Source: an uncultured Dialister sp. (GTDB lineage Bacteria; Bacillota; Negativicutes; Veillonellales; Dialisteraceae). Taken from it: 43,653 bases of DNA. The position numbers and the translations under genes are program-made. The notes under the pieces were generated by a model. That model searched no databases. It saw nothing but the letters and a program-made list of their open reading frames with translations, and was not told the origin of the DNA. Below, piece after piece: positions 8,226 to 16,689 of the stretch (position 1 is the stretch's first letter; each line of letters begins with the position of its first letter). The stretch is from contig UQQQ01000010.1 in the NCBI GenBank assembly GCA_900543165.1, positions 1-43,653 of the forward strand, in the 5' to 3' direction.

Positions 8226-9056
8226 ATGAACTTCAAGAAAGCCATCCTCGTATCGGCTGCAGTCCTCGCGGCTGCTGGCATCATCGCAGGCTGCGGTGAT
8301 CAGAAAGCCGCGTCCTCTGCTTCTTCCGCAGCTGGCAAAGAAACTACCATCAAAGTCGGCGTATCTCCGGTACCGCACGCTGAGATCGTTGGCGCTGTGA
8401 AAGACAAGCTCGCCAAAGAAGGCGTCAAAGTCGAAATGGTCGAATTCACCGACTATGTCCAGCCAAATCTGGCGCTTGCGGATAAGAGCCTCGATGCGAA
8501 CTTCTTCCAGCATAAGCCGTACCTCGATGAATTTTGCAAATCCAAAGGCCTGAAGCTGAAATCCATGGGGGCTGTCCATCTCGAACCGATGTGCGTGTAT
8601 TCCAAGAAGCTGAAGTCCCTGAATGACTTGGCTGACGGCGCGCATGTAGCCATTCCGAATGACCCGACCAATGGCGGCCGCGCCCTCCTCGTCCTCCAGT
8701 CTGCCGGTCTTATCAAGCTGAAAGAAGGCGCTCCGATCACCGCGACCTCGCAGGATATCGCAGAGAACCCGAAGAACCTGAAATTCTCCGAACTGGAAGC
8801 GCCGCAGCTTCCGCGTTCCCTGGAGGATGCGGATATCGCGATCATCAATATGAACTTCGCTCTCGAAGCCAAACTCGATCCGAAGAGCGCCATCTACAGC
8901 GAAGGATCCGACTCCCCGTATGCGAATATCGTAGCTGTCCGTGAAGGGGATGAAAACCGTCCGGAACTCCAGAAGCTCATGAAAGCTCTCACAAGCAAAG
9001 AAGTCAAGGACTTCATCGAAAAGAAATACGGCGGCTCTATCAAGACCGTATTCTGA
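8226..9056 (+). CDS. metQ: MetQ/NlpA-family methionine-binding lipoprotein
   Basis: A 276-residue substrate-binding lipoprotein of an ABC importer. The signal peptide ends in the lipobox IIAGC with the lipidated Cys at residue 23; the mature protein has the NlpA fold, with IKVGVSPVPHAEI at the start of the first lobe and the motif LDANFFQHKPYLD typical of D-/L-methionine binders. CTGGAGGGA precedes ATG 8226. The usual partners metN (ATPase) and metI (permease) are not adjacent: the gene stands alone between its own promoter and terminator, so it must use a transporter encoded elsewhere or was separated from it. Substrate is inferred from family similarity. Confidence 0.88.
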   Translation: MNFKKAILVSAAVLAAAGIIAGCGDQKAASSASSAAGKETTIKVGVSPVPHAEIVGAVKDKLAKEGVKVEMVEFTDYVQPNLALADKSLDANFFQHKPYLDEFCKSKGLKLKSMGAVHLEPMCVYSKKLKSLNDLADGAHVAIPNDPTNGGRALLVLQSAGLIKLKEGAPITATSQDIAENPKNLKFSELEAPQLPRSLEDADIAIINMNFALEAKLDPKSAIYSEGSDSPYANIVAVREGDENRPELQKLMKALTSKEVKDFIEKKYGGSIKTVF

Positions 9057-9073
9057 TCGCGCCTTGGAAGAAA

Positions 9074-9097
9074 AACTCCCCGGAAGGGGAGTTTTTT
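9074..9097 (+). terminator. Terminator of metQ-like gene
   Basis: AACTCCCC/GGGGAGTT stem with a GGAA loop, followed by T6. Confidence 0.93.
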
Positions 9098-9104
9098 GTT
9101 GGGG

Positions 9105-9170
9105 CGGTGACTAGTGACTGGTGACTAGTGACTGGTAGCTAGGGATTAGTGGCTAGGGATTAGGTTTGCG
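9105..9170 (+). repeat. Heptamer array, eight units
   Basis: Clear 7-bp register: TGACTAG, TGACTGG, TGACTAG, TGACTGG, TAGCTAG, GGATTAG, TGGCTAG, GGATTAG, then GTTTGCGATACGAG. This is the cleanest example of the array in the window. Confidence 0.9.
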
Positions 9171-9185
9171 ATACGAGAAAACCGC

Positions 9186-9350
9186 TAGGGAAACACTGAT
9201 TAAATCGTTGTCAGATTTCATTCTTGGATTTTTATACAGAGCAAGGAATCATCTGACGAGAGTAGCGAGCTATGTAAGGAATATGATGACGAAGCTATGG
9301 ATAAAAATCCATATGAAATCCGACTCTGCGATTTAATCAGCGTTTCCCTA
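9186..9350 (+). mobile_element. 165-bp MITE-like element, copy B
   Basis: TAGGGAAACACTGATTAAAT at the left end and ATTTAATCAGCGTTTCCCTA at the right. The interior contains ACGAAGCTATG and GTAGCGAGCTAT, shared with copies A and C. It is inserted inside a composite repeat, between its heptamer part and its TTTCAAAC..GGCGC part. Confidence 0.85.
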
Positions 9351-9750
9351 ATTTCAAACCTCCGAGGCGCCTCTATATTCTTATGCGCCGCACCGCCCCC
9401 GCCCTACCCATTGACCTCATAGAACCTGCCGAACCTCTTTCGCGCGCAATCAAAGGACGGCACGCCCAAGGGGCTAACCTTGAAGTTTGAAAGCAGGGAT
9501 TAGGAATTAGTAGCTAGGGATTAGGAGCCTCGAGTGACTGGTGACTGGTGACTGGTGACTAAATGCCACTTTCAAGCATCACCCTATTTATACTCCGCGG
9601 TGCTTCTGCTTTTTATGTGCCACACCTACTACTTTGAACCTCTTGAACCTATAGAACCCGCTCCCCCTCTTCCGCAAGCAAGCAAGGGACAGCACGTCAC
9701 CGGGGCAAACCCTGAACCCTGAACCCTGAACCCTGAACCCCGAACCCTTT
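9351..9750 (+). repeat. Composite intergenic repeats, two forward copies
   Basis: The remainder of one copy (GAGGCGCCTC hairpin, GAACC units, GGACGGCACGCCC) followed by another (heptamers at 9497-9562, GCGGTGC hairpin, GAACC units), ending in a 7-bp array TGAACCC repeated at 9713-9747. No gene. Confidence 0.8.
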
Positions 9751-9761
9751 CCCATTCTCTA

Positions 9762-9790
9762 TTGCTGAACAGTTTCCCATTCTATATAAT
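9762..9790 (+). promoter_or_regulatory. Promoter of O-antigen ligase gene
   Basis: TTGCTG (9762-9767), 17-base spacer, perfect TATAAT (9785-9790). Confidence 0.7.
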
Positions 9791-9846
9791 GATATACTGA
9801 GATAAGATCATAGAAAAATATCATTTCCCACGTCAGGAGCCCATCC

Positions 9847-11052
9847 ATGCGATTCCTCGCTTCGAAAAAGAACATCCAGCATCTTTTATATGTGACACTC
9901 TTTCTGCTGCCGCTTCATCCCTATGTGTTTTACGTGACACTTCTCCCCAGCCTTCTTCTCTGGGCAGTGAATCATTGCACCACGGGCGAAGTGAAATGCG
10001 TGTGCCCTCGCTTCTGGGGACTGCCGGCGGTTTTTTTGGCGTGTGCCTTTTTCTCCGGATTCAGCTCTCCCGACCCTGCTTTTTCGCTCATGAACTGGGC
10101 CTTCCAGCCATTGATGTATGCCGCGATCTACCTTCTGATCCTTTCTCTCCTTTCCTCCGTGCGAGAAAAGGAGAAGGCGCTCTATGCCTTCCTGGCAGGA
10201 GCCATCTGCGTGGCTGCCTATGGCTTCATCCAGTATGCGAATGTGGCAGGCATGGCAGCTGATATGACGGCGCAGAGCTGGGTCGATCCCGAGAGATTTC
10301 CTCTCCTTCGGCGCCGCATGTATTCGACACTGGAAAATCCGAATCTCCTCGGGGCCTATGCCGTGATGATCATCAGCATCCTGACTGCTTTCTTTCTGCG
10401 GGAGCGCCAGAAAAAAAGGAAATGGGCTTTTGCCGTCATTCTCTTCGTCCTGCTTCTCTGCCTTGCGCTGACCTATTCACGCGGCGCATGGCTGAGCCTT
10501 GCGGCTATCGTGCTCGGACTCACCCTCTTCTATGACAAGCGGTTTGGCTTCCTTTTCTTCCTCATCCCTCTCGTTCTCCTCTTCTACCACGGGCAGATGG
10601 TCGAGCGTTTCCTGTCCCTCTTCTCCGGCGAGGACACCTCTGTCGGCCTGCGCTTTGCCCTATGGGAGAGCACCATCGCCATGATCGAAGAGCACCCGCT
10701 TCTCGGTGTGGGGTGGGGGAGTTATTATCTGGCCTATCCCGACTACAACTTCTTCATTCAGGATGAACACGTCCTCATCTTCCATGCGCACAACATGTAC
10801 CTCAATATGCTCGCTGAAGTCGGTATCATAGGCGGAGCAGCCTTCCTACTGACCTTCTTTGAACAGGGATTCCTCAGCTGGAAGCTCTATCGGGGGAAGG
10901 CCAGCCTCTTCACGCGAACGATGGGGCTTGGCGGACTGCTCATGGTCACGGCCATCGCCGTCATCGGCATGAGCGACCATGTCCTCTTCGGACGCTCGAT
11001 CTCCTTCTGCTTCTGGAGCCTTTCCGCACTTTGCGTGGGAAACGGGGACTAG
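9847..11052 (+). CDS. O-antigen ligase / Wzy-type polymerase family protein
   Basis: A 401-residue inner-membrane protein with about ten to twelve hydrophobic segments. In the middle it carries YSRGAWLS, and a large periplasmic loop follows with HPLLGVGWGSY and HAHNMYLNMLAEVGIIGG, the hallmark region of the Wzy_C/WaaL superfamily that joins undecaprenyl-linked O-polysaccharide to lipid A-core or polymerises it. Sequence alone does not separate ligase from polymerase; presence as a single gene away from a glycan cluster favours a ligase (inference). AGGAG precedes ATG 9847. The stop codon lies inside an intergenic heptamer array, so the last residues may have been reset by repeat insertion. 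Confidence 0.85.
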   Translation: MRFLASKKNIQHLLYVTLFLLPLHPYVFYVTLLPSLLLWAVNHCTTGEVKCVCPRFWGLPAVFLACAFFSGFSSPDPAFSLMNWAFQPLMYAAIYLLILSLLSSVREKEKALYAFLAGAICVAAYGFIQYANVAGMAADMTAQSWVDPERFPLLRRRMYSTLENPNLLGAYAVMIISILTAFFLRERQKKRKWAFAVILFVLLLCLALTYSRGAWLSLAAIVLGLTLFYDKRFGFLFFLIPLVLLFYHGQMVERFLSLFSGEDTSVGLRFALWESTIAMIEEHPLLGVGWGSYYLAYPDYNFFIQDEHVLIFHAHNMYLNMLAEVGIIGGAAFLLTFFEQGFLSWKLYRGKASLFTRTMGLGGLLMVTAIAVIGMSDHVLFGRSISFCFWSLSALCVGNGD

Positions 11053-11228
11053 TGACTGGTGACTAGTAGCTAGGGATTAGGTTTGCGATATGGAAAACCG
11101 CTGGTTTCAAACTTCCGCGGCGCTTCCATAGTTTTATGTGCCGCACCACCATTTCTCATTCCTCATTCAAGCGAGGCTTTCAAATGTAATCAAAGGGCAT
11201 CATGCCCCTGTGGCTACCCCCGAACCCA
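11049..11228 (+). repeat. Composite intergenic repeat, reference copy
   Basis: Full order of the element: TGACTGG/TGACTAG/TAGCTAG/GGATTAG heptamers, GTTTGCGATATGG, GGTTTCAAACTTCCGCGGCG, a GCGGCGC..GTGCCGC hairpin, ATTTCTC/ATTCCTC heptamers, ATTCAAGCGAGGCTTTC, GGGCATCATGCCC hairpin and a CGAACCC end. Confidence 0.85.
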
Positions 11229-11387
11229 TTTCCGATAACTTCCACTGCTAGAGTTTGCGATTTCCTAACATGCACTCTATAAGTTACATAATTGATGATT
11301 TGTCTAATAGGAATTATTTATAACATGCCTATGAGAATTTTAAAAACAAAGAACTTACTTTTTACGAACCTTTCGAAAAAAATGTGA

Positions 11388-11393
11388 TATAAT
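11388..11393 (+). promoter_or_regulatory. Extended -10 promoter of the CoA transferase gene
   Basis: TGATATAAT gives an extended -10 (TATAAT 11388-11393). No good -35 is present at the normal distance. Transcription would start near 11400, giving a leader of about 235 nt. Confidence 0.6.
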
Positions 11394-11400
11394 AACATTG

Positions 11401-11522
11401 ATGACTGAGAGGTCATAAATACAGTCGGTGAGACCGATGATACTAAGGAGGAGTTTTTCTGATGATATGAGACATGGTTTACATGCGGTCATATAGATAC
11501 AGAAAGAACTCCTTTTTCTTTT
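11401..11522 (+). promoter_or_regulatory. Leader with two hairpins and an intrinsic terminator
   Basis: Hairpin 1 is ATGAC-TGAGAG-GTCAT (11401-11416) and hairpin 2 is TCGG-TGAGA-CCGA (11425-11437); both loops contain TGAGA. Then AGGAGTTTTTCTG (11449-11461) pairs with CAGAAAGAACTCCT (11500-11513), followed by a T-rich tail, making a terminator ahead of the gene. A second weaker hairpin (AAAAGTTCCAG with CTGGACTTTT) lies near 11556-11603. This looks like transcription attenuation; the ligand or protein is unknown and I do not recognise a riboswitch class. Confidence 0.6.
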
Positions 11523-11635
11523 ATACTTTGGAAGCGCGGCTGTGTTTTTATGAGGCAAAAAGTTCCAGACCATAGAGAAAGCTCACAGAGGTACTGGACT
11601 TTTGATATTTTTATATTTTTGGGAGGATGATAGTA

Positions 11636-13183
11636 ATGATCGACACCAATGATAGCGAATTCCTTAGCAGAATTGAAAGTGCAGATCTGAAAGCAAAAAT
11701 CTGTGATGCTAAAACTGCAGCAGCTATGATTCAGGCAGGCGACATCCTTGGTATCTCCGGATTCACCCCATGCGGCTATCCGAAGATCACCATGCATGAA
11801 CTCGCAGAACGTATGAAAGAAACTCCATTCCAGGTAGACGTATGGACCGGCGCTTCCACCGGTTCCCAGATCGATACCGAACTGGTCGCTGTAAACGGCA
11901 TCAGAAACCGTATGCCTTATCAGACCAATGCCAACCTGAGAAAAGCTATCAATGCAGGCAAAGTAAACTATTACGATCTGCACCTGTCCCACGTTGCACA
12001 GCAGATCCGTGCTGGCTTCTTCACCAACGTGAAGGGTGAACACGTAACAGGCCCAGATTTCGCAGTAGTAGAAGTCTGCAAGATCGGACCGAACGGTGAA
12101 CTCTATCCGACCACCGCTATCGGTAATTCTCCGGTATATGTTGACACTGCAAAGAAAGTCATTGTAGAAGTCAACACCACCCAGCCGCTGGAACTCGCTG
12201 GCATGGCTGATATTTACATGCGTAAGAATCCGCCATTCTGTGAACCGATTCCGATTCTCCATGCAGGCGACCGCGTAGGCACCCCGTACATCCCTTGCGA
12301 TCCGTCCAAGATCGTTGCTATCGTTCCATGCGATCTGCCAGACGTTACCCGTGCACTGGCTCCGCTCGATGACGATGCAGAAGCTATGGGCAACAACCTG
12401 GTTGACTTCCTGAAGAACGAAGTAAAACATGGAAGACTGCCGGAAAACCTGCTGCCGCTGCAGTCCGGCGTAGGCAACGTAGCAAACGCTGTTATCCATG
12501 GCCTCGTAGAATCCGACTTCAAGAACCTTTCTGTATACACCGAAGTTATTCAGGATGGCATGTTTGACCTGATCGATAAAGACAAGATCGACATGATCTC
12601 CGGTACTTCCCTCTCCCCATCCCCGGACGGACTGAAACGCTTCTATGCAAACATTGAAAAATACAACAAGAAGATCGTTCTTCGTCCGCAGGAAATCTCC
12701 AACAACGGTGAAGTTGTTCGTCGAATCGGCGTTATCGGCATGAACACCGCTCTGGAAATGGATATTTACGGCCACGTAAACTCCACCCATGTAACAGGTA
12801 CCAAGCTGATGAACGGTATCGGCGGTTCCGGCGACTTTGCTCGTAACGCATTCCTGTCCTGCTTCTTCTGCCACAGCACCACAAAGGGCGGCAAGATCTC
12901 CGCAGTTGTTCCGATGTGCTCCCATGTTGACCACACCGAACATGATACCCATGTATTCATTTCCGAACAGGGCGTCGCTGATGTTCGCGGCCTGTCCCCG
13001 AAAGAAAGAGCAAAGGTCATCATCAACAACGTCGCTCATCCGTCTTTCAGAGATCAGCTCATGGACTACTATGAAAGAGCATGCGCAGCTTGCGGCGAAA
13101 GCCAGACCCCGCATCTCCTTCAGGAAGCATTCAAATTCCATGAAAGCCTCGCTGAAACCGGCGATATGCACTTCAAGAAATAA
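11636..13183 (+). CDS. Succinate/propionate-type CoA transferase (acetyl-CoA hydrolase/transferase family)
   Basis: A 515-residue family I CoA transferase of the ScpC/Cat1 type, cytoplasmic. It moves CoA between acyl groups; here most likely from propionyl-CoA (or acetyl-CoA) to succinate, closing the cycle of the neighbouring propionate genes (inference from context). The catalytic glutamate that forms the acyl-CoA anhydride is in VYTEVIQDG (Glu303), and the glycine-rich GIGGSGDFARNA comes later. GGGAGG at 11621-11626 suits ATG 11636; the ATG at 11627 is too close. Codon bias is strong. A long leader with an attenuator precedes it, and a separate promoter follows, so it can be regulated apart from the mutase genes. 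Confidence 0.9.
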   Translation: MIDTNDSEFLSRIESADLKAKICDAKTAAAMIQAGDILGISGFTPCGYPKITMHELAERMKETPFQVDVWTGASTGSQIDTELVAVNGIRNRMPYQTNANLRKAINAGKVNYYDLHLSHVAQQIRAGFFTNVKGEHVTGPDFAVVEVCKIGPNGELYPTTAIGNSPVYVDTAKKVIVEVNTTQPLELAGMADIYMRKNPPFCEPIPILHAGDRVGTPYIPCDPSKIVAIVPCDLPDVTRALAPLDDDAEAMGNNLVDFLKNEVKHGRLPENLLPLQSGVGNVANAVIHGLVESDFKNLSVYTEVIQDGMFDLIDKDKIDMISGTSLSPSPDGLKRFYANIEKYNKKIVLRPQEISNNGEVVRRIGVIGMNTALEMDIYGHVNSTHVTGTKLMNGIGGSGDFARNAFLSCFFCHSTTKGGKISAVVPMCSHVDHTEHDTHVFISEQGVADVRGLSPKERAKVIINNVAHPSFRDQLMDYYERACAACGESQTPHLLQEAFKFHESLAETGDMHFKK

Positions 13184-13225
13184 TTTAATTATTCAAGAAG
13201 CCGCATGAGGCAAGGCATTTAATGC

Positions 13226-13253
13226 TTTACAAATACAGATAATACTGTATAAT
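13226..13253 (+). promoter_or_regulatory. Strong promoter with a dyad in the spacer
   Basis: TTTACA (13226-13231), 16-base spacer, TATAAT (13248-13253). A perfect dyad ATACAG-N6-CTGTAT (13233-13250) lies between and over the -10, placed where a repressor would block RNA polymerase. Confidence 0.75.
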
Positions 13254-13257
13254 TACC

Positions 13258-13460
13258 TATGGTGATATCTGTCACAAGACAGTGTCAATACATGGGTCAG
13301 CAAGAGTCCCCAATCGCTGCTGCAAGAAGACTCGAATGAGCACTGCAGCAGCCAAGGGCTTTGCGTGACCCCATTGGGAAGATAGATCCTATGTAAGTGG
13401 TAAGAAGAACACAAAGTCGCGGCCACCGAAGTCAAGGAAAAGGCTTCCTAGAGTTTTACA
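13258..13460 (+). ncRNA. Structured leader or small RNA before the mutase genes
   Basis: Directly downstream of a strong promoter. CTGTC-ACAA-GACAG forms a hairpin near 13268-13281; ATGGGTCA pairs with TGACCCCAT to close a long rod, inside which GCTGCTGC pairs with GCAGCAGC, topped by ACTC/GAGC. The 3' part has GTGG/CCAC and a weak GGAA/TTCC stem before a T tract and the mutase ribosome binding site. The length (about 190 nt) and rod shape recall 6S-like RNAs or a large riboswitch, but I cannot match it to a known class. Confidence 0.5.
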
Positions 13461-13490
13461 TACTTACTTTTTTAGGAGGAAGATGAACTC

Positions 13491-15152
13491 ATGTCTAACG
13501 AATCCCTGAAAGCTAAACTTGCAGCTTACAATGACACCTATGCAAAACAGTGCGCAAAACATCCGGAAAGAGTTGGTCTGAAACACAAGAACCTGTACAC
13601 CCCACTCGATCTCGAAGGTTTCGACTATGAAAGAGACCTCGGATTCCCGGGCGAATATCCATACACCCGTGGCGTACAGCCGACCATGTACCGTGGCAAA
13701 CTCTGGACCATGCGTATGTATGCTGGTTTCTCCACCGCTGAAGAATCCAACAAACGTTACAAATACCTGATCGCTAACGGCGGCACCGGCCTGTCCTGCG
13801 CATTCGACCTGCCAACCCAGATCGGCTATGACTCCGACGACAAAATGTCCGCTGGCGAAGTTGGTAAAGTAGGCGTAGCTATCGACTCCCTCTACGATAT
13901 GGAAAGACTGTTCGACGGCATCGACCTCGGCAAAGTTTCCACTTCCATGACCATCAACGCACCGGCTTCCGTACTGCTGGCTATGTACATCGCTGTAGCT
14001 GAAAAACAGGGCGTTCCGGCAGCTGCTCTTCGCGGCACCATCCAGAACGATATCCTGAAAGAATACGCAGCTCGCGGCACCTACATTTTCCCGGTTAAAC
14101 CGTCCATGCGTCTGATCACCGATATCTTCGAATACTGCTCCGTAAACGTACCGAAGTGGAACACCATCTCCATTTCCGGCTACCACATCCGTGAAGCAGG
14201 CTCCACCGCTGCTCAGGAAATCGCATTCACCATCGCTGATGGTATCGCATACATCGAAGCAGCTCTGAAAGCTGGCATGAAGATCGATGAATTCGCAGGC
14301 CGTCTGTCCTTCTTCTGGAACGCTCACAACAACGTACTCGAAGAAGTTGCAAAGTTCCGTGCATCCCGCCGTCTGTGGGCTACCATTCTGAAGGAAAGAT
14401 TCCATGCAGAAAACCCGAAGTCCATGAAACTGCGTTTCCACACCCAGACCGCTGGTTCCATGCTGACCGCTCAGCAGCCAAACAACAACATCATCCGTGT
14501 TGCTCTCCAGACCGCTGCAGCAGTTATGGGCGGAACCCAGTCCCTGCACACCAACTCCCGCGATGAAGCTCTGGCTCTGCCGACCACTGAATCCGTAACC
14601 ATCGCTCTGCGTACCCAGCAGATCGTAGCTTACGAATCCGGCCTGGCTGACGTAGTTGATCCGCTCGGCGGCTCCTACTATGTTGAAGCTATGACCAATG
14701 CTATCGAAGCAGAAGCTAAAGAATACATCCGCAAGATCGATGAAATGGGCGGCGCAGTAGAAGCTATTGATAAAGGCTACATCCAGAAAGAAATTCAGGA
14801 CGCTGCTTACGCTTGGCAGATGTCTGTTGAATCCGGCGAAAGAACCATCGTTGGCGTCAACAAATTCACCATGGAAGAACCACCGGTTACCGGCCTGCTG
14901 AAGATCGATGCATCCGTTGGCGAAAAGAAGAAAGCTCAGCTCGCTCAGGATAAAGCAAACCGTGACCAGGCTAAAGTTGCTGAAGAACTGGCTAAACTTG
15001 AAAAAGCAGCTCAGACTCCGGCTGAAGGCCCAGACCACATCAACCTCATGCCAGTCATCCTCGACTGCGTACGTGCATACTGCACCGAAGGCGAAATCTG
15101 CGGCGTTCTGCGTAAAGTTTACGGCGAATACAAACCGCACAACACCCTCTAA
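13491..15152 (+). CDS. Methylmalonyl-CoA mutase, catalytic subunit (split type)
   Basis: A 553-residue substrate-binding TIM-barrel subunit of adenosylcobalamin-dependent methylmalonyl-CoA mutase, which interconverts succinyl-CoA and (R)-methylmalonyl-CoA. Family signatures are intact: YPYTRGVQPTMY, RMYAGFSTAEESN, FDLPTQIGYDSD, GTIQNDILKEY and SISGYHIREAG. The protein ends after VYGEYKPHNTL, where single-chain mutases continue into the B12 domain; that domain is the next gene. This two-gene arrangement is the archaeal/Veillonella-like split form. AGGAGGA precedes the ATG. Codon bias is strong, so it is probably the main mutase for fermentation (inference). Confidence 0.94.
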   Translation: MSNESLKAKLAAYNDTYAKQCAKHPERVGLKHKNLYTPLDLEGFDYERDLGFPGEYPYTRGVQPTMYRGKLWTMRMYAGFSTAEESNKRYKYLIANGGTGLSCAFDLPTQIGYDSDDKMSAGEVGKVGVAIDSLYDMERLFDGIDLGKVSTSMTINAPASVLLAMYIAVAEKQGVPAAALRGTIQNDILKEYAARGTYIFPVKPSMRLITDIFEYCSVNVPKWNTISISGYHIREAGSTAAQEIAFTIADGIAYIEAALKAGMKIDEFAGRLSFFWNAHNNVLEEVAKFRASRRLWATILKERFHAENPKSMKLRFHTQTAGSMLTAQQPNNNIIRVALQTAAAVMGGTQSLHTNSRDEALALPTTESVTIALRTQQIVAYESGLADVVDPLGGSYYVEAMTNAIEAEAKEYIRKIDEMGGAVEAIDKGYIQKEIQDAAYAWQMSVESGERTIVGVNKFTMEEPPVTGLLKIDASVGEKKKAQLAQDKANRDQAKVAEELAKLEKAAQTPAEGPDHINLMPVILDCVRAYCTEGEICGVLRKVYGEYKPHNTL

Positions 15153-15214
15153 TCTAAGGGCAGCCTGAAGCAAAGATAATTACATTACTCAAATATTTCT
15201 GGAGGTAATTTACA

Positions 15215-15610
15215 ATGGCAGACAAACGTATCAGAGTACTGGTAGCTAAACCGGGTCTTGATGGACATGATCGTGGCGCAAAAGTTATTGCTCGTGCACT
15301 TCGTGATGCAGGCATGGAAGTTATTTACACCGGTCTTCGCCAGACCGTTGAACAGATCGTTGAAGCAGCAGACGCAGAAGACGTTAATGTTGTAGCTCTG
15401 TCCCTGCTCTCCGGCGCTCACAACACCCTCTTCCCGGAAGTTGTTGAAGCACTGAAAGCTAAAGGAATGGGCGACGTTCTCGTAGTTGGCGGCGGCGTAA
15501 TTCCGGAATCCGATATCCCAGGCCTGAAAGAAGCTGGCGTAAAAGCTATCTTCACTCCTGGCACACCAACCAAAGAAGTTATCGACTTCATTAAAGAAAA
15601 CGTAAAATAA
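15215..15610 (+). CDS. Methylmalonyl-CoA mutase, cobalamin-binding subunit
   Basis: A 131-residue stand-alone B12-binding Rossmann domain that partners the preceding subunit. All three signatures of base-off/His-on cobalamin binding are present: DGHDRG with the cobalt-ligating His18, SLL at 63-65, and GGG at 92-94 holding the dimethylbenzimidazole tail. AAKPGLDGHDRG-type N-terminus and FTPGTPTKE near the C-terminus are standard. It lies 62 bases after the catalytic subunit behind GGAGG, in the same operon. Confidence 0.95.
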   Translation: MADKRIRVLVAKPGLDGHDRGAKVIARALRDAGMEVIYTGLRQTVEQIVEAADAEDVNVVALSLLSGAHNTLFPEVVEALKAKGMGDVLVVGGGVIPESDIPGLKEAGVKAIFTPGTPTKEVIDFIKENVK

Positions 15611-15730
15611 TCGGCTTTTAGACTGACTAGCTTGACAGTTTATTAGTTGAAATGTAGCTTGCATGGGGCTGGGGGGATACTCAGTCCCATTGCAACTATA
15701 TTATTTACTCTTCGAAAAGGCGGTGCATCC

Positions 15731-16669
15731 ATGGAATTTTCTATGAAGGATTTTTGGAATGGATCCAGACGTGCCTTAGCGAGAGCAATTACCATCGTTG
15801 AAGACGAACGGGATGGATTTGAAGATATCATGAAAGAAATCTATCACCATACCGGTCGTGCACAGGTCATCGGTATTACTGGTGCGCCTGGTGCGGGTAA
15901 GAGCACACTGTCAGATGCCCTCATTAAGCAGTTCCGTAAGCAGGGCAAGACGGTAGGTATCGTAGCCATCGATCCTACCAGTCCATTCTCCGGCGGCGCC
16001 ATCCTTGGTGACCGTATCAGAATGAACGACCTGACCTTGGATAAGGGTGTTTATATCCGTAGTATGGGTACGCGCGGCAGCCTTGGCGGACTTTCCCGTA
16101 AGACTGCAGATGCGGTCAAACTGATGGATGCTTTCGGTCTCGATGTTATTCTCATCGAAACAGTAGGCGTAGGACAATCAGAAGTTGATATCGTTAAAAA
16201 TGCGGATACGACACTTGTTGTGCTCGTACCTGGACTAGGCGACGATATTCAGGCTATCAAAGCAGGTATCCTTGAAATTGGTGATGTATTCTGCATCAAC
16301 AAATGTGATCGCGATGGCGCAGATCGTTTGAACGTCGAAATCGAAATGATGCTTGATCTGGGCGAAGCTCAGAACTGGCGTCCTCCGATCGAGAGAACGA
16401 TCGCGAACAAAGATCAGGGCGTAGCCGAAGTAGTAGCAGCTCTGGGCGAACATAGAAAGTACCTCGAAGAGTCCGGTCTCCTTGAAGAAAGAAGACGTGA
16501 ACGGGCTAGAAGCGAGATGCTGGAAATGATTCACGATCGCATTTCCCGTCATATTGAGGAAAATATTTCCTCGACGGGTGAATTTAGTGACTGCGTGGAA
16601 GACGTCTTTGAACGGAAGACAGATCCGTTCACGGTCGTTGATTCCATTGTAGGCAAAATATTCAAATAA
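15731..16669 (+). CDS. meaB: MeaB/ArgK family G-protein chaperone of the mutase
   Basis: A 312-residue GTPase that gates cobalamin loading and protects methylmalonyl-CoA mutase from inactivation. The Walker A loop GAPGAGKS is at 51-58, followed by DPTSPFSGGAILGDRIRM (switch I region), ETVGVGQSE and the base-specificity motif NKCD. ATG 15731 is chosen because homologues begin shortly before the LARAITIVE helix; the frame is open further upstream without a good site, and the ribosome binding site here (AAGGCGG) is weak. It follows its target mutase. A second, longer meaB lies at 26238-27413 behind the other mutase. Confidence 0.92.
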   Translation: MEFSMKDFWNGSRRALARAITIVEDERDGFEDIMKEIYHHTGRAQVIGITGAPGAGKSTLSDALIKQFRKQGKTVGIVAIDPTSPFSGGAILGDRIRMNDLTLDKGVYIRSMGTRGSLGGLSRKTADAVKLMDAFGLDVILIETVGVGQSEVDIVKNADTTLVVLVPGLGDDIQAIKAGILEIGDVFCINKCDRDGADRLNVEIEMMLDLGEAQNWRPPIERTIANKDQGVAEVVAALGEHRKYLEESGLLEERRRERARSEMLEMIHDRISRHIEENISSTGEFSDCVEDVFERKTDPFTVVDSIVGKIFK

Positions 16670-16689
16670 TTTTAAAGGAGGAGTTTATT

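Noticed and set aside
9105..9170. Heptamer arrays as a CRISPR array
   Set aside because: The units are 7 bp in direct tandem with no unique spacers and no cas genes nearby.
13258..13460. Identification of the leader as SRP RNA because of GCAGCAGCCAAGG
   Set aside because: The apical loop and the flanking SRP core (GGTCAGG, GGAA tetraloop) are missing; similarity is limited to a few bases. 6S RNA could not be confirmed either.
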